Shown: piece by piece, positions 1 through 5,754 of the stretch | Position numbering within the stretch: position 1 is the stretch's first letter | Layout of the letters: each line of letters starts with the position of its first letter | DNA from: Gemmatimonas phototrophica | GTDB taxonomy: Bacteria; Gemmatimonadota; Gemmatimonadetes; Gemmatimonadales; Gemmatimonadaceae | NCBI GenBank assembly: GCA_945870175.1 | Contig: CAMBRJ010000215.1 | Location: forward strand, 1-5,754 | Reading direction: 5' to 3' | Length of the DNA: 5,754 nt | Position numbers and translations under genes: made by a program | The notes under the pieces: generated by a model | Told to the model about the DNA's origin: nothing | Database searches by the model: none | What the model saw: only the letters and a program-made list of their open reading frames with translations

Positions 1-441
1 GGCCGACAGCGTTTTGCGACGCGACAGCATATCGGCCAGCGAGCCGCCCGCGTAGTACGGCATTGCCAGATACTCGATATCGCCCGCGGTGCCCATGTCA
101 GCGATCGCGCAAATGTACGGGTGAATCAGCCGCGCGGCCGCTTCGGCCTCACGCCGGAAGCGCTCGCGCATTTCCGGCTCCTGCGCCAGCGTGCGGTGCA
201 GCACCTTGATCACCAGTGGCCGCGCCAGCACCGCATGCTTCGCCAGATACACATGCGCCATACCTCCGCTGCCCAGCCGCTTCACCACCGTGTAGCGATT
301 GCCTGTGGCCACGCGCAGCTCGCGCAGTTCTTCATCGGGGATATCGATCGGCGGGGCCGACACGTCGGGGAGCGGCACCCCGCAGCGCGTGCAGCGCGCG
401 GCCGCGGCCCGGTTCCAGGTCCCGCATTCAGGGCAGAACAT
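1..441 (-). CDS. Ser/Thr protein kinase with N-terminal zinc ribbon (5' part; continues past the window start)
   Basis: The first 147 residues of a PknB-type (Hanks) kinase, which phosphorylates Ser/Thr of target proteins with ATP. Residues 1-21 form a zinc ribbon with cysteines 3, 6, 17 and 20 (CPEC, then CTRC ten residues later). After a linker of about 25 residues the kinase fold begins. The Gly-rich loop GSGGMAHVY spans residues 57-65, the ATP-anchoring lysine is K79 in VIKVL, and the helix-C glutamate is probably E98 in FRREAE. The hinge region lies around YLAMPYYAGGSL. The catalytic HRD and DFG motifs, and any transmembrane or sensor domain, would lie beyond position 1. The ATG at 441 is chosen because it directly precedes the CPEC motif. 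No Shine-Dalgarno sequence precedes it, only a CT-rich stretch. It follows corA by 48 bases on the same strand and may be co-transcribed. Kinase identity is firm; substrate and full architecture are unknown. Confidence 0.93.
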   Translation of the reverse strand, partial: MFCPECGTWNRAAAARCTRCGVPLPDVSAPPIDIPDEELRELRVATGNRYTVVKRLGSGGMAHVYLAKHAVLARPLVIKVLHRTLAQEPEMRERFRREAEAAARLIHPYICAIADMGTAGDIEYLAMPYYAGGSLADMLSRRKTLSA

Positions 442-489
442 CGGGCAAAGAAAGAGAGAGAAGAGGATGCGGGCGGGCGGACGGGTGCC
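442..489 (-). promoter_or_regulatory. CT-rich SD-less leader of the kinase gene
   Basis: This is the 48-base gap between the corA stop and the kinase ATG. Read on the minus strand it is first C-rich and then an almost pure pyrimidine run (CCTCTTCTCTCTCTTTCTTT, about 448-467), ending nine bases before the ATG. No GGAGG-like element and no convincing hairpin are present. Pyrimidine-rich tracts are known binding sites for ribosomal protein S1 in SD-less initiation, so an enhancer role is possible. It is inferred only, and a promoter cannot be recognised. Confidence 0.35.
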
Positions 490-1515
490 TCACAGCAGCC
501 GCCGGCGCCTCAGATACAAAAGTAGCAGGCCGCCCAACCCGAGCTGGACGAACAGCAGGACCCAGAACCCGTACGGCCATCCGGACAGCGGGATCTTGCC
601 GAAGTTCATCCCCCACATGCCGCTCACCACCACGAACGGCAGCGACATCGTGGCCACCACCGACAGCGCCTTGGTGGTCGCCCCAAGACGATTCGACACC
701 TGAGTGAGATACGAGTCCATCGTGCTGCTGAGCAGATCACGATAGGTATCGAGCGCGTCGTTGATACGCAGCACGTGGTCGTAGATGTCCCGGAAGTACA
801 GCTGCACATCGAGCGTCAACAGCGTGCTCGGGCGGTTCGTGAGCACGTTCATCACTTCGCGTGACGGCTGCAGGTAGCGACGCAGCGACAGCACCAGCCG
901 CTTCACGTGGAACAGATCGCGCAACGCCGTCTCGTCGAAATTCACGAACACCCGCTCCTCGAGTCCGTCGATGAATTCGTCGATCTGCTGCAGGATCGGG
1001 AAGTAGCTGTCGATCGTGTCATCGAGGATCGCGTGCAGCGCGCGTTCCACGCCGCGGGCGAGCAAGTCGGGCGAACGCCGCAGCTGCTCCGCCACCCGAT
1101 CAACCGACGCCATCGGCCCCGCATGCACGGTGACCAGGAAGTGCGGGCCGAGAAAGCAGTACAAGTCCTTCGTTTCCAGGTCGTACGGATCGTCCGTCGA
1201 CGCCGCCAGCGCCACGCCGCGGATGATCACGAACAGAAACCCGTCGTACTCCTCGAGCTTGACGCGGGAATTCGGATTGAGGGTGTCCTCCACCGCCAGC
1301 GGGTGGAAGCGGAACACCTTTTCCAGCATCGCATGCTGCGAGCGGACGGTCGAGTCGATGTCGACCCACAGCGAGCCACCCTGGGCCAGCAGCGGCGCGA
1401 TGTCACGGGGGTGACAATCGATGATATCCTCACCAGACGGCGACCGGTAAATACTCCGCGGCGGCGGATCGTGCGGCTGGTCGATCGAGAGGAGGGCAGC
1501 GGGTGTCGTGGTCAT
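490..1515 (-). CDS. corA: CorA-family Mg2+/Co2+ transport protein
   Basis: An inner-membrane divalent cation channel, known in this family to work as a homopentamer gated by Mg2+. The product is 341 aa from the ATG at 1515, a normal CorA length; positions here count that Met as 1. The large N-terminal cytoplasmic domain carries the family block HPLAVEDTLNPNSRVKLEEY at about 71-90 and the FLFVI strand. The long stalk helix runs through DSYFPILQQIDEFIDGLEER (about 169-188). Near the C-terminus are TM1 (about 283-299), the selectivity signature GMN at 302-304 (in GMWGMNFGKIP), TM2 (about 317-335) and a basic RRRRLL tail. A tryptophan precedes GMN where tyrosine is most common. An in-frame GTG at 1518 adds one residue; ATG 1515 is preferred because a mini-ORF stop overlaps it as TGATG. 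It lies between the deacetylase and the kinase on the same strand. Substrate (Mg2+, Co2+ or another divalent ion) is not resolvable from sequence. Confidence 0.95.
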   Translation of the reverse strand: MTTTPAALLSIDQPHDPPPRSIYRSPSGEDIIDCHPRDIAPLLAQGGSLWVDIDSTVRSQHAMLEKVFRFHPLAVEDTLNPNSRVKLEEYDGFLFVIIRGVALAASTDDPYDLETKDLYCFLGPHFLVTVHAGPMASVDRVAEQLRRSPDLLARGVERALHAILDDTIDSYFPILQQIDEFIDGLEERVFVNFDETALRDLFHVKRLVLSLRRYLQPSREVMNVLTNRPSTLLTLDVQLYFRDIYDHVLRINDALDTYRDLLSSTMDSYLTQVSNRLGATTKALSVVATMSLPFVVVSGMWGMNFGKIPLSGWPYGFWVLLFVQLGLGGLLLLYLRRRRLL

Positions 1516-1529
1516 CACCAGCGAATCAT
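1515..1529 (-). other. Possible four-codon mini-ORF (MIRW) overlapping the corA start
   Basis: On the minus strand an ATG at 1529 opens a frame of four sense codons (Met-Ile-Arg-Trp) ending in TGA at 1517-1515. The A of that stop is the A of the corA ATG, giving a TGATG stop/start overlap typical of translational reinitiation. No SD precedes it, so translation is hypothetical. The overlap is a directly visible fact; any function is inference. Confidence 0.3.
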
Positions 1530-1545
1530 GGGGGCACGCAGGCCG

Positions 1546-1587
1546 TCAGGCCAGCGGCATCAGGCCAGCGGCATCAGGCCAGTGCCG
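1546..1587 (-). repeat. 14-bp tandem repeat at the deacetylase 3' end (two perfect copies plus a diverged one)
   Basis: Two perfect adjacent copies of a 14-base unit (plus strand TCAGGCCAGCGGCA) occupy 1546-1559 and 1560-1573. A third related copy at 1574-1587 matches 11 of 14 bases and is itself the last codons and stop of the deacetylase gene. The simplest reading is that the gene end was duplicated in tandem by slippage. Since 14 is not a multiple of three, the TGA in each copy falls in a different frame, so translation leaving the gene meets a stop in all three frames. The repeat also creates two successive ATG-CCG-CTG-GCC-TGA mini-ORFs (1574-1560 and 1560-1546), each opened by a TGATG overlap with the preceding stop. 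Confidence 0.85.
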
Positions 1588-2506
1588 CCAGATGCACCAG
1601 CACCGCCTGCGCCACCGGATCGGGTGCATATCCCCCCTCCATGGCACTCACCAGCCGCCCGCCGCACCAGCGCTCGGCCCGTTCCACCAAGGCCCGCGTC
1701 AGGGTACCGATGTCGTCGAGCGTGAGGGTGAAGGCGCCCAGTGGGTCGCCCTCGAGACAGTCGAAGCCGGCGCTCAGCAGGATCAGGTCGGGGGTGAATC
1801 CCTCGGCCGCCGTGTCGACCGCGCGCAACAGCGCCGTCACGTACTGCGACGACGGCAGTGACGGCGCCATCGGCACGTTCCACACCGTGCCATGCGGGCC
1901 ACGGTCGTCGGCCGCCCCGGTGCCCGGATACCACGGCCACTGGTGCATCGACACGAAGTGGATACGCGGCTCGTCTTCCACCAGCGCTTGCGTGCCGTTG
2001 CCATGGTGCACGTCCCAATCCACGATCAACACGCGCTCGCAGGCCGTGGTGGCCAAGGCGTAGTGTGCCGCGATCGCCACATTGCCGAAGAGGCAGAATC
2101 CCATCGCCCGGTCGCGCAGCGCGTGGTGCCCCGGCGGACGCACCGCCGAAAAGCTGCGCGGCGCACGACCATCGAAGGCCATGTCCACGCCGTCCAGCAC
2201 GCACCCGGTTCCCGCCGTCGCCGCGTCCCACGACCCTTCGCTCACCACCGTGTCGGGATCGAGGCGGCCGCCGCCCGACTGCGCCATGTCCCGCACCGTC
2301 GCGATGTAGTCGCGGTCGTGCGCCAGCGCGATTTCGTCTTCCGTGGCGTGTCGTCCCTCGACGTGCTGCAGCGACTCGAACAACGCCGGGTCGTGACGCA
2401 ACGCGCGCGGGATCGCGCGCAAGCGCCCGACGTGCTCGGGGTGATCCCATCCGGTATCATGTCGTCCGCAATCGGAGTGCGAGAGGAACGCGACCTGCTG
2501 CTTCAT
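1574..2506 (-). CDS. Histone deacetylase-family zinc-dependent deacetylase (HDAC/AcuC superfamily)
   Basis: A 310-aa, probably cytoplasmic Zn2+ amidohydrolase that removes acetyl (or similar acyl) groups from lysine side chains or small amines. Nearly all the catalytic machinery is visible: the N-terminal substrate block HDTGWDHPEHVGRLRAI (about 15-32), the double histidine H127/H128 in RPPGHHA, and the zinc ligands D165 and H167 in DWDVHHGNGTQ. The third ligand D249 is in SAGFDCLEGDPL, and the transition-state tyrosine Y293 is in MEGGY. The SMHQWPWYPGTG segment (186-197) is characteristic of bacterial class II-like members. The ATG at 2506 is preferred over an in-frame upstream start near 2632, because the longer form would run through the end of the preceding gene and adds unlike residues; a weak GGA lies 8 bases upstream. 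It starts 23 bases after the membrane-protein gene, so it may be the last gene of that operon. The physiological substrate (protein, acetylpolyamine, acetoin-related or other) cannot be told from sequence. Confidence 0.95.
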   Translation of the reverse strand: MKQQVAFLSHSDCGRHDTGWDHPEHVGRLRAIPRALRHDPALFESLQHVEGRHATEDEIALAHDRDYIATVRDMAQSGGGRLDPDTVVSEGSWDAATAGTGCVLDGVDMAFDGRAPRSFSAVRPPGHHALRDRAMGFCLFGNVAIAAHYALATTACERVLIVDWDVHHGNGTQALVEDEPRIHFVSMHQWPWYPGTGAADDRGPHGTVWNVPMAPSLPSSQYVTALLRAVDTAAEGFTPDLILLSAGFDCLEGDPLGAFTLTLDDIGTLTRALVERAERWCGGRLVSAMEGGYAPDPVAQAVLVHLAALA

Positions 2507-2529
2507 GCCGTAGATCCGGACGTGGAGTT

Positions 2530-3951
2530 TTATCGATTGCCGCGCAGGCGCCGCGACGCCCACTCGCCCAGCAGCGCCAAGGCGATGATCATGAACAGTA
2601 GACCGGGAGCGGCCCGCAGGCGATCCATCCACGCGGCGAAGGCCGGGCGCACGAAGACCGAGGCGGGCTCACCCGCGCGATCGGCCGGAGCGGGTCCGCC
2701 AAGGCGCGCCACAAGGTCGGCGTACGGCGCCGCATCACCGGGGAAGGCATCCGCCAGGGAATCACCCGGCACAGCCGGTACACCGGCCGCCAGCGCCAAC
2801 ACACTGCCCCACCACGCGCGATGTTCGGCGGCACCGTCGTCGGTGCCTTCCATGCGCCAGCGCCAGCTGTTGCGGTAGGCGCTCGCCACCACGCGACCGG
2901 CGCCGACGCGCTGCGCGACCAGCACGGGCTCCACGTGCCCATGGTCCGAGGGGTCCGAGTGCACCACCGACGCGCCACGGGTGGCCACGAGTTCCCACGC
3001 GTCGAGACCTCGCTGTGGCGACGCCGTCAGCAGCGCACCCGCCACCGCTCCGCGACCCGACGTCGCCCGGACAGGGCTGATCGACGCCAGCGACGGAATG
3101 CGCAGGGCGTCGCCGCCCAGCACGAGCCCCCCGCCCTGTTGCACGAAGCGCATGATGACCGCGGCGTCGACCGACATGCTGTCCAGCAGCACCACCACCG
3201 CATAGCGCGACGTGTCGAGACGCGCGGGCGCACCAAGCGTGACCGCGGTGCGCGGCGAGACGCGGTAGCGGCCGTCGACCTGCCACCCCGCTTCCTCGAG
3301 CGCCGCGGCCGTAAACTTCGACTCCCACCCCGGCAGCGCCATCAGCATCACCCGCCGCGCGAAGAGCGGCGTGACCACGGTGACGCGCGCGACTGACCGA
3401 CCCACCGAGGCGCGCAGTGGCGGCGACACACTGGCCAGTCGCCATCCGGCGCGCCGCGTATTCGGCACGGAGTCGAGCGTCCCGCCGCCATCGCGCAACA
3501 CGAGAGGCGTTGCGGCAGCCACGCTACCCGCCACGGCACCCGCCACCCGGACGTCCACCGCCCCCGATGGACCGGCCACCGCCGCCGCCGCCAACGCGAG
3601 GCCCGAGGCCTGCGTGCGGTCGATCCACTGCACCGTCATGTCCGCACCCGTGGCCGCACCCAGCAACGCCCGCGCACGCCACGTGGGAACGGCCGGGAGC
3701 TCCACGGTGAGGCCGCGCGGCTGCGTATCCCCGGCCGCCGCCACCACTTCGCGCACGAGCGTCGTGGCGAGCGCCGTCGCACTGCTGTCCGCAACGTCCG
3801 CCACCGACCACCGCACCACCGGGCGCTGCTGATCACGCCGGTGAGAGGGTTGGCTCGCGAGGTACATCGCCGCCGCCAGCGCGCACCACGCGACGGTGCG
3901 AAGCGCGCGCTCGAGCAGGACTCGCGCCGGATGCGGAGCGGTCGCCGTCAT
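2530..3951 (-). CDS. Membrane-anchored protein with a non-catalytic glutamine-amidotransferase-like domain (BatA-cluster type)
   Basis: 473 aa, not recognised as a named gene. A TM helix near residues 17-33 and another at about 449-463, followed by a basic tail (SRRLRGNR), suggest that roughly 410 residues between them face the periplasm. The first part (about 45-190) is Ala/Val-rich with beta character. At about 205-285 is a pattern seen in GATase-I-like domains of BatA/vWA-type membrane proteins: PGWESKFTAAALEEAGWQVD, then YAVVVLLDSMS, then MRFVQQGGGLVLGGD. The only cysteine in the protein, C23, lies inside TM1, so glutaminase activity is excluded and a structural or ligand-binding role is likelier. 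The ATG at 3951 overlaps the upstream TGA as ATGA and has no SD of its own, indicating coupled translation; a longer in-frame start near 4038 would overlap the DUF4159 gene by about 90 bases. Probable partner of the two genes upstream in an envelope complex; the function is unknown. Confidence 0.75.
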   Translation of the reverse strand: MTATAPHPARVLLERALRTVAWCALAAAMYLASQPSHRRDQQRPVVRWSVADVADSSATALATTLVREVVAAAGDTQPRGLTVELPAVPTWRARALLGAATGADMTVQWIDRTQASGLALAAAAVAGPSGAVDVRVAGAVAGSVAAATPLVLRDGGGTLDSVPNTRRAGWRLASVSPPLRASVGRSVARVTVVTPLFARRVMLMALPGWESKFTAAALEEAGWQVDGRYRVSPRTAVTLGAPARLDTSRYAVVVLLDSMSVDAAVIMRFVQQGGGLVLGGDALRIPSLASISPVRATSGRGAVAGALLTASPQRGLDAWELVATRGASVVHSDPSDHGHVEPVLVAQRVGAGRVVASAYRNSWRWRMEGTDDGAAEHRAWWGSVLALAAGVPAVPGDSLADAFPGDAAPYADLVARLGGPAPADRAGEPASVFVRPAFAAWMDRLRAAPGLLFMIIALALLGEWASRRLRGNR

Positions 3952-4592
3952 CGGGTGAGGGCGTAGACCACGAGATTCACCGCGAACTTCGTGTTGTCGA
4001 CCGAGAGGAAGCGCTTGTTGTCGGGATGAAAGCTCCACTCCGAGCTGTAGTCCTTGCTGCTGTACAGCACCGTGATGCGGCCGTTCCGCAGCACCGCATC
4101 AAGCTGCTCGTGCACGAGATTGTCGCCCCAGCCGTTCATCTCATGCGACGTGGTCGGCGGTCCGTTTTCGAACACGAAAAAGCTGCGATACAGCTCGTGC
4201 GTATTCGGGAGCGGCACCAGCGGGCCAGCCACGCGACGGATCTCCTCACGCACCGTCTGGTGAAAGGCGCCATCCACGTCGTGGTTGTGATCGTCCACGA
4301 ACAGCAGTCCACCGCGCGCGAGATACTTGCCCAACACATCCGCCTCGCGTGTCGTGAAGCGCACGGGCAAGTGGCCGGTGAGGAAGAGCAGCGGATACGC
4401 GAACACGGCCTCTGACGACAACGGCACCGTGACGCCCTGCGGACGAACCGGCAACGCCGTGTAGCGCGCGATGGAATCGATCACGTTGGCCGGCAGCATC
4501 GGGGCCGAATCCCAGTCGCCCGACTCGTACTGCGCCGTGGCGAACACGAACGGATCAGCGGCGCGCATCGCGGAAGGCATCGACGCGCTCAT
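3948..4592 (-). CDS. DUF4159 domain-containing protein
   Basis: 214 aa, consisting of little more than one DUF4159 domain. Recognisable features are the opening strand and glycine turn FVFATAQYESGDWD (about 15-28), the YPLLFLTGH strand (66-74), the READVLGKYLARGGLLFVDD core (82-101) and the strongly acidic/His cluster DDHNHD at 100-105. The closing VNLVVYALTR is usual for the family. The fold resembles the GATase-like alpha/beta domain, but there is no cysteine at all. DUF4159 proteins are known from envelope gene clusters with MoxR ATPase, DUF58 and BatA-type proteins; their biochemical role is undetermined. No signal peptide or TM segment is visible, which is unusual next to membrane partners. 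The ATG at 4592 is chosen for the ATGA overlap with the preceding stop and a G-rich run about 7 bases upstream; an in-frame start at 4613 would add seven residues. Its own stop overlaps the next gene by ATGA. Confidence 0.87.
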   Translation of the reverse strand: MSASMPSAMRAADPFVFATAQYESGDWDSAPMLPANVIDSIARYTALPVRPQGVTVPLSSEAVFAYPLLFLTGHLPVRFTTREADVLGKYLARGGLLFVDDHNHDVDGAFHQTVREEIRRVAGPLVPLPNTHELYRSFFVFENGPPTTSHEMNGWGDNLVHEQLDAVLRNGRITVLYSSKDYSSEWSFHPDNKRFLSVDNTKFAVNLVVYALTR

Positions 4593-5752
4593 CGCGGCAC
4601 CCCCCGTGACCACACCCCGGCCTCAGTACGCACCACACCGCCCAGCACGCGACGCGCGCGCACGAAGGCCTCGGTCGCATCGCCACCACTCGCCAACACC
4701 TCGAGCACCGCGCCAACCGCCCCCGCGAAGGCCGGCGAATCCCCCAACGCTTCGACACGCAGCACGGCGAGCGAATCCCGCGCCACCGACACATCGCGTG
4801 CCACGAACTGCGCGGCGACCACCAGCCGCACCGCCCGACGCGCCTCGCGCGGCGGCAGCGCCTCCCGCTTGCGCCGAACATTGGTCGCGCCGGTGTCCTT
4901 GCCGGCGAGGCGCACCCTGGCGATGTCGATGATCACCGTGGGCGGCTTCCCGCGCAGATACAGTCGTTCTGCCGACCGCGCTCGCTCGATCGCGGCCAAC
5001 GCGAGCCGCATGTGCGGGATCGCGGCCTTGGGATTGCCCTGCTCGAGCTCGCGCCCCGCGTCCCACATCGCGTTGTAGGCCTCCAACAACGGCTGATTGA
5101 TCGCGATCACCGGCGAGTCGTCGCCTTCCTCGAGCACGCCTCCGGCATTGCCTCCAGACAGGGCCAGTTTGCCCTGCTGCTGCTCCACGCCGTGATCATG
5201 CCCGTCACCCACCGAGTGCGTGTGCTCCCCGCTCACATCCCCGCTCAAGCGCTGAAAGACCACATCCCCGACCGCCTGTCGCAACCGCGCCTGATCGCGT
5301 CCGATCTTGATCGACTCGTTCAGTAGCGTCTTGCGCTCCAGCCTCGGCCGCTGCTTCTCGAGCTTTTCGGTGAGCATCAGCAGCATCCGCTGACTCAGCA
5401 GCGACTTGTCAACCTCGGGCGGCGGGGCTGGCTCCACGGCGACCGAGTCGTACTCGGCAGCACGCGCGATCCGAAACGACCGCGTCTCGCTGCTGCCGTA
5501 CTCGCGCGCCGACGACGGATGCGCATCACGGGCCATCGCCCGTAGATGCACGATGTCACCGGCCACCAGCTTGAGCGCCGCGATGTCCATCGTGGCGCGT
5601 ATCGTACCCGCCTGCTCGCCCCCGAAGCGGCGCGCGCCCATCGACACCGTGCGCGCCGTGAATCGCTCGCCCTCGCCGGAACTCACGATCGCTTCGAAGC
5701 GTGCCTGCCCAAGCCCGATGTCATCGCGCACCGACGCCACCAGCGTGAGCGA
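4589..5752 (-). CDS. C-terminal part of a large DUF4175-like envelope protein (start beyond the window)
   Basis: 387 residues are visible and the reading frame remains open to the right edge, so the N-terminus is missing. Residues 1-95 look like a beta-sandwich of the type in DUF4175-family proteins: SLTLVASVRDDIGL, then MDIAALKLVAGDIVHLRAMARD, then ETRSFRI. A Pro-rich linker (about 108-113) leads to a long charged helical region (115-170) with the repeated pattern EKLEKQRPRLERKTLLNE. A short His-rich loop (H177-H187: HTHSVGDGHDH) and a Gly/acidic stretch follow. More helices resembling a TPR-like or coiled segment run from about 220 to 375. No TM segment is seen in the visible part; DUF4175 proteins usually carry theirs at the N-terminus, which would be off the window. 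The stop overlaps the DUF4159 start by ATGA. The family assignment rests on local resemblance and gene context and is only moderately sure; a general periplasmic scaffold is the alternative. Confidence 0.6.
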   Translation of the reverse strand, partial: SLTLVASVRDDIGLGQARFEAIVSSGEGERFTARTVSMGARRFGGEQAGTIRATMDIAALKLVAGDIVHLRAMARDAHPSSAREYGSSETRSFRIARAAEYDSVAVEPAPPPEVDKSLLSQRMLLMLTEKLEKQRPRLERKTLLNESIKIGRDQARLRQAVGDVVFQRLSGDVSGEHTHSVGDGHDHGVEQQQGKLALSGGNAGGVLEEGDDSPVIAINQPLLEAYNAMWDAGRELEQGNPKAAIPHMRLALAAIERARSAERLYLRGKPPTVIIDIARVRLAGKDTGATNVRRKREALPPREARRAVRLVVAAQFVARDVSVARDSLAVLRVEALGDSPAFAGAVGAVLEVLASGGDATEAFVRARRVLGGVVRTEAGVWSRGVPR

Positions 5753-5754
5753 GC

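Noticed and set aside
1519..1573. Possible rho-independent terminator after the deacetylase
   Set aside because: Only short GGCC-based complementarities occur, with no stable stem followed by a T run on the minus strand.
907..1725. 272-codon open frame on the plus strand opposite corA
   Set aside because: It mirrors the corA coding frame, crosses the gap and the 3' end of the deacetylase gene, and has low-complexity Arg/Pro-rich composition. It is a coding shadow.
1560..2450. 296-codon minus-strand frame overlapping the deacetylase
   Set aside because: It is an alternative frame of the same strand with Gly/Arg/Ala-rich translation; the real frame carries all HDAC motifs.
2507..2632. 42-residue N-terminal extension of the deacetylase
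   Set aside because: It would run back through the 3' end of the preceding gene and shows no family similarity; the HDAC fold begins properly at MKQQVAFLSH.
1892..2878. 328-codon open frame on the plus strand
   Set aside because: It lies antisense to the deacetylase and the membrane-protein gene, and its translation is Arg/Ala/His-rich with no recognisable motif. Long antisense frames are expected where GC at third positions is high.
3560..3600. GCC/GGC-rich simple repeat
   Set aside because: It encodes an alanine-rich stretch in frame within the membrane-protein gene, and its composition is ordinary for this GC content.
3952..4038. 29-residue N-terminal extension of the two-TM protein
   Set aside because: It lies inside the DUF4159 coding region, while the ATGA overlap start gives a clean N-terminus just before the first TM helix.
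1..5754. tRNA, rRNA, CRISPR, insertion sequence, phage or attachment-site signatures
   Set aside because: The window is filled by coding sequence of uniform composition; I saw no spaced repeat array, transposase motif, terminal inverted repeat pair or cloverleaf-like sequence.

Overview
The window is GC-rich bacterial chromosome, densely packed, with every credible gene on the minus strand, so it is read from right to left. It holds six genes, the first and last cut by the window edges, and no intergenic gap longer than about 60 bases. The high GC, weak Shine-Dalgarno signals, a zinc-ribbon PknB-type kinase and an envelope gene set of the BatA/DUF4159 kind suggest a Gram-negative soil-type lineage. 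Gemmatimonadota is my best guess, but nothing here proves it.

Layout in transcription order. (1) 5752-4589: the C-terminal 387 residues of a large protein resembling DUF4175-type envelope proteins, with a beta-domain, long helices and a His-rich loop. (2) 4592-3948: a compact DUF4159 protein. (3) 3951-2530: a two-TM protein with a glutamine-amidotransferase-like fold that lacks a usable catalytic cysteine. Genes 1-2 and 2-3 overlap by ATGA, so these three are very probably a translationally coupled unit, the tail of a MoxR/DUF58/BatA-type envelope operon. (4) 2506-1574: a complete zinc-dependent deacetylase of the HDAC/AcuC superfamily, 23 bases downstream. (5) 1515-490: a CorA-type Mg2+/Co2+ channel. 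(6) 441-1: the N-terminal 147 residues of a Ser/Thr protein kinase with a four-cysteine zinc ribbon, starting 48 bases after corA behind an SD-less CT-rich leader.

The first three genes plausibly work together at the inner membrane/periplasm. The deacetylase, channel and kinase are on the same strand with short gaps and may be co-transcribed, but no functional link is evident from sequence. I see no phage, IS, CRISPR, RNA gene or clear rho-independent terminator.

The most unusual spot is the 58-base gap between the deacetylase and corA. The deacetylase stop region is followed by two perfect 14-bp tandem copies. These place TGA stops in all three frames and create two four-codon mini-ORFs joined through TGATG stop/start overlaps. 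A third four-codon mini-ORF overlaps the corA ATG in the same TGATG manner. No clearly undescribed system is visible; this arrangement and the uncharacterised envelope trio are the best leads.
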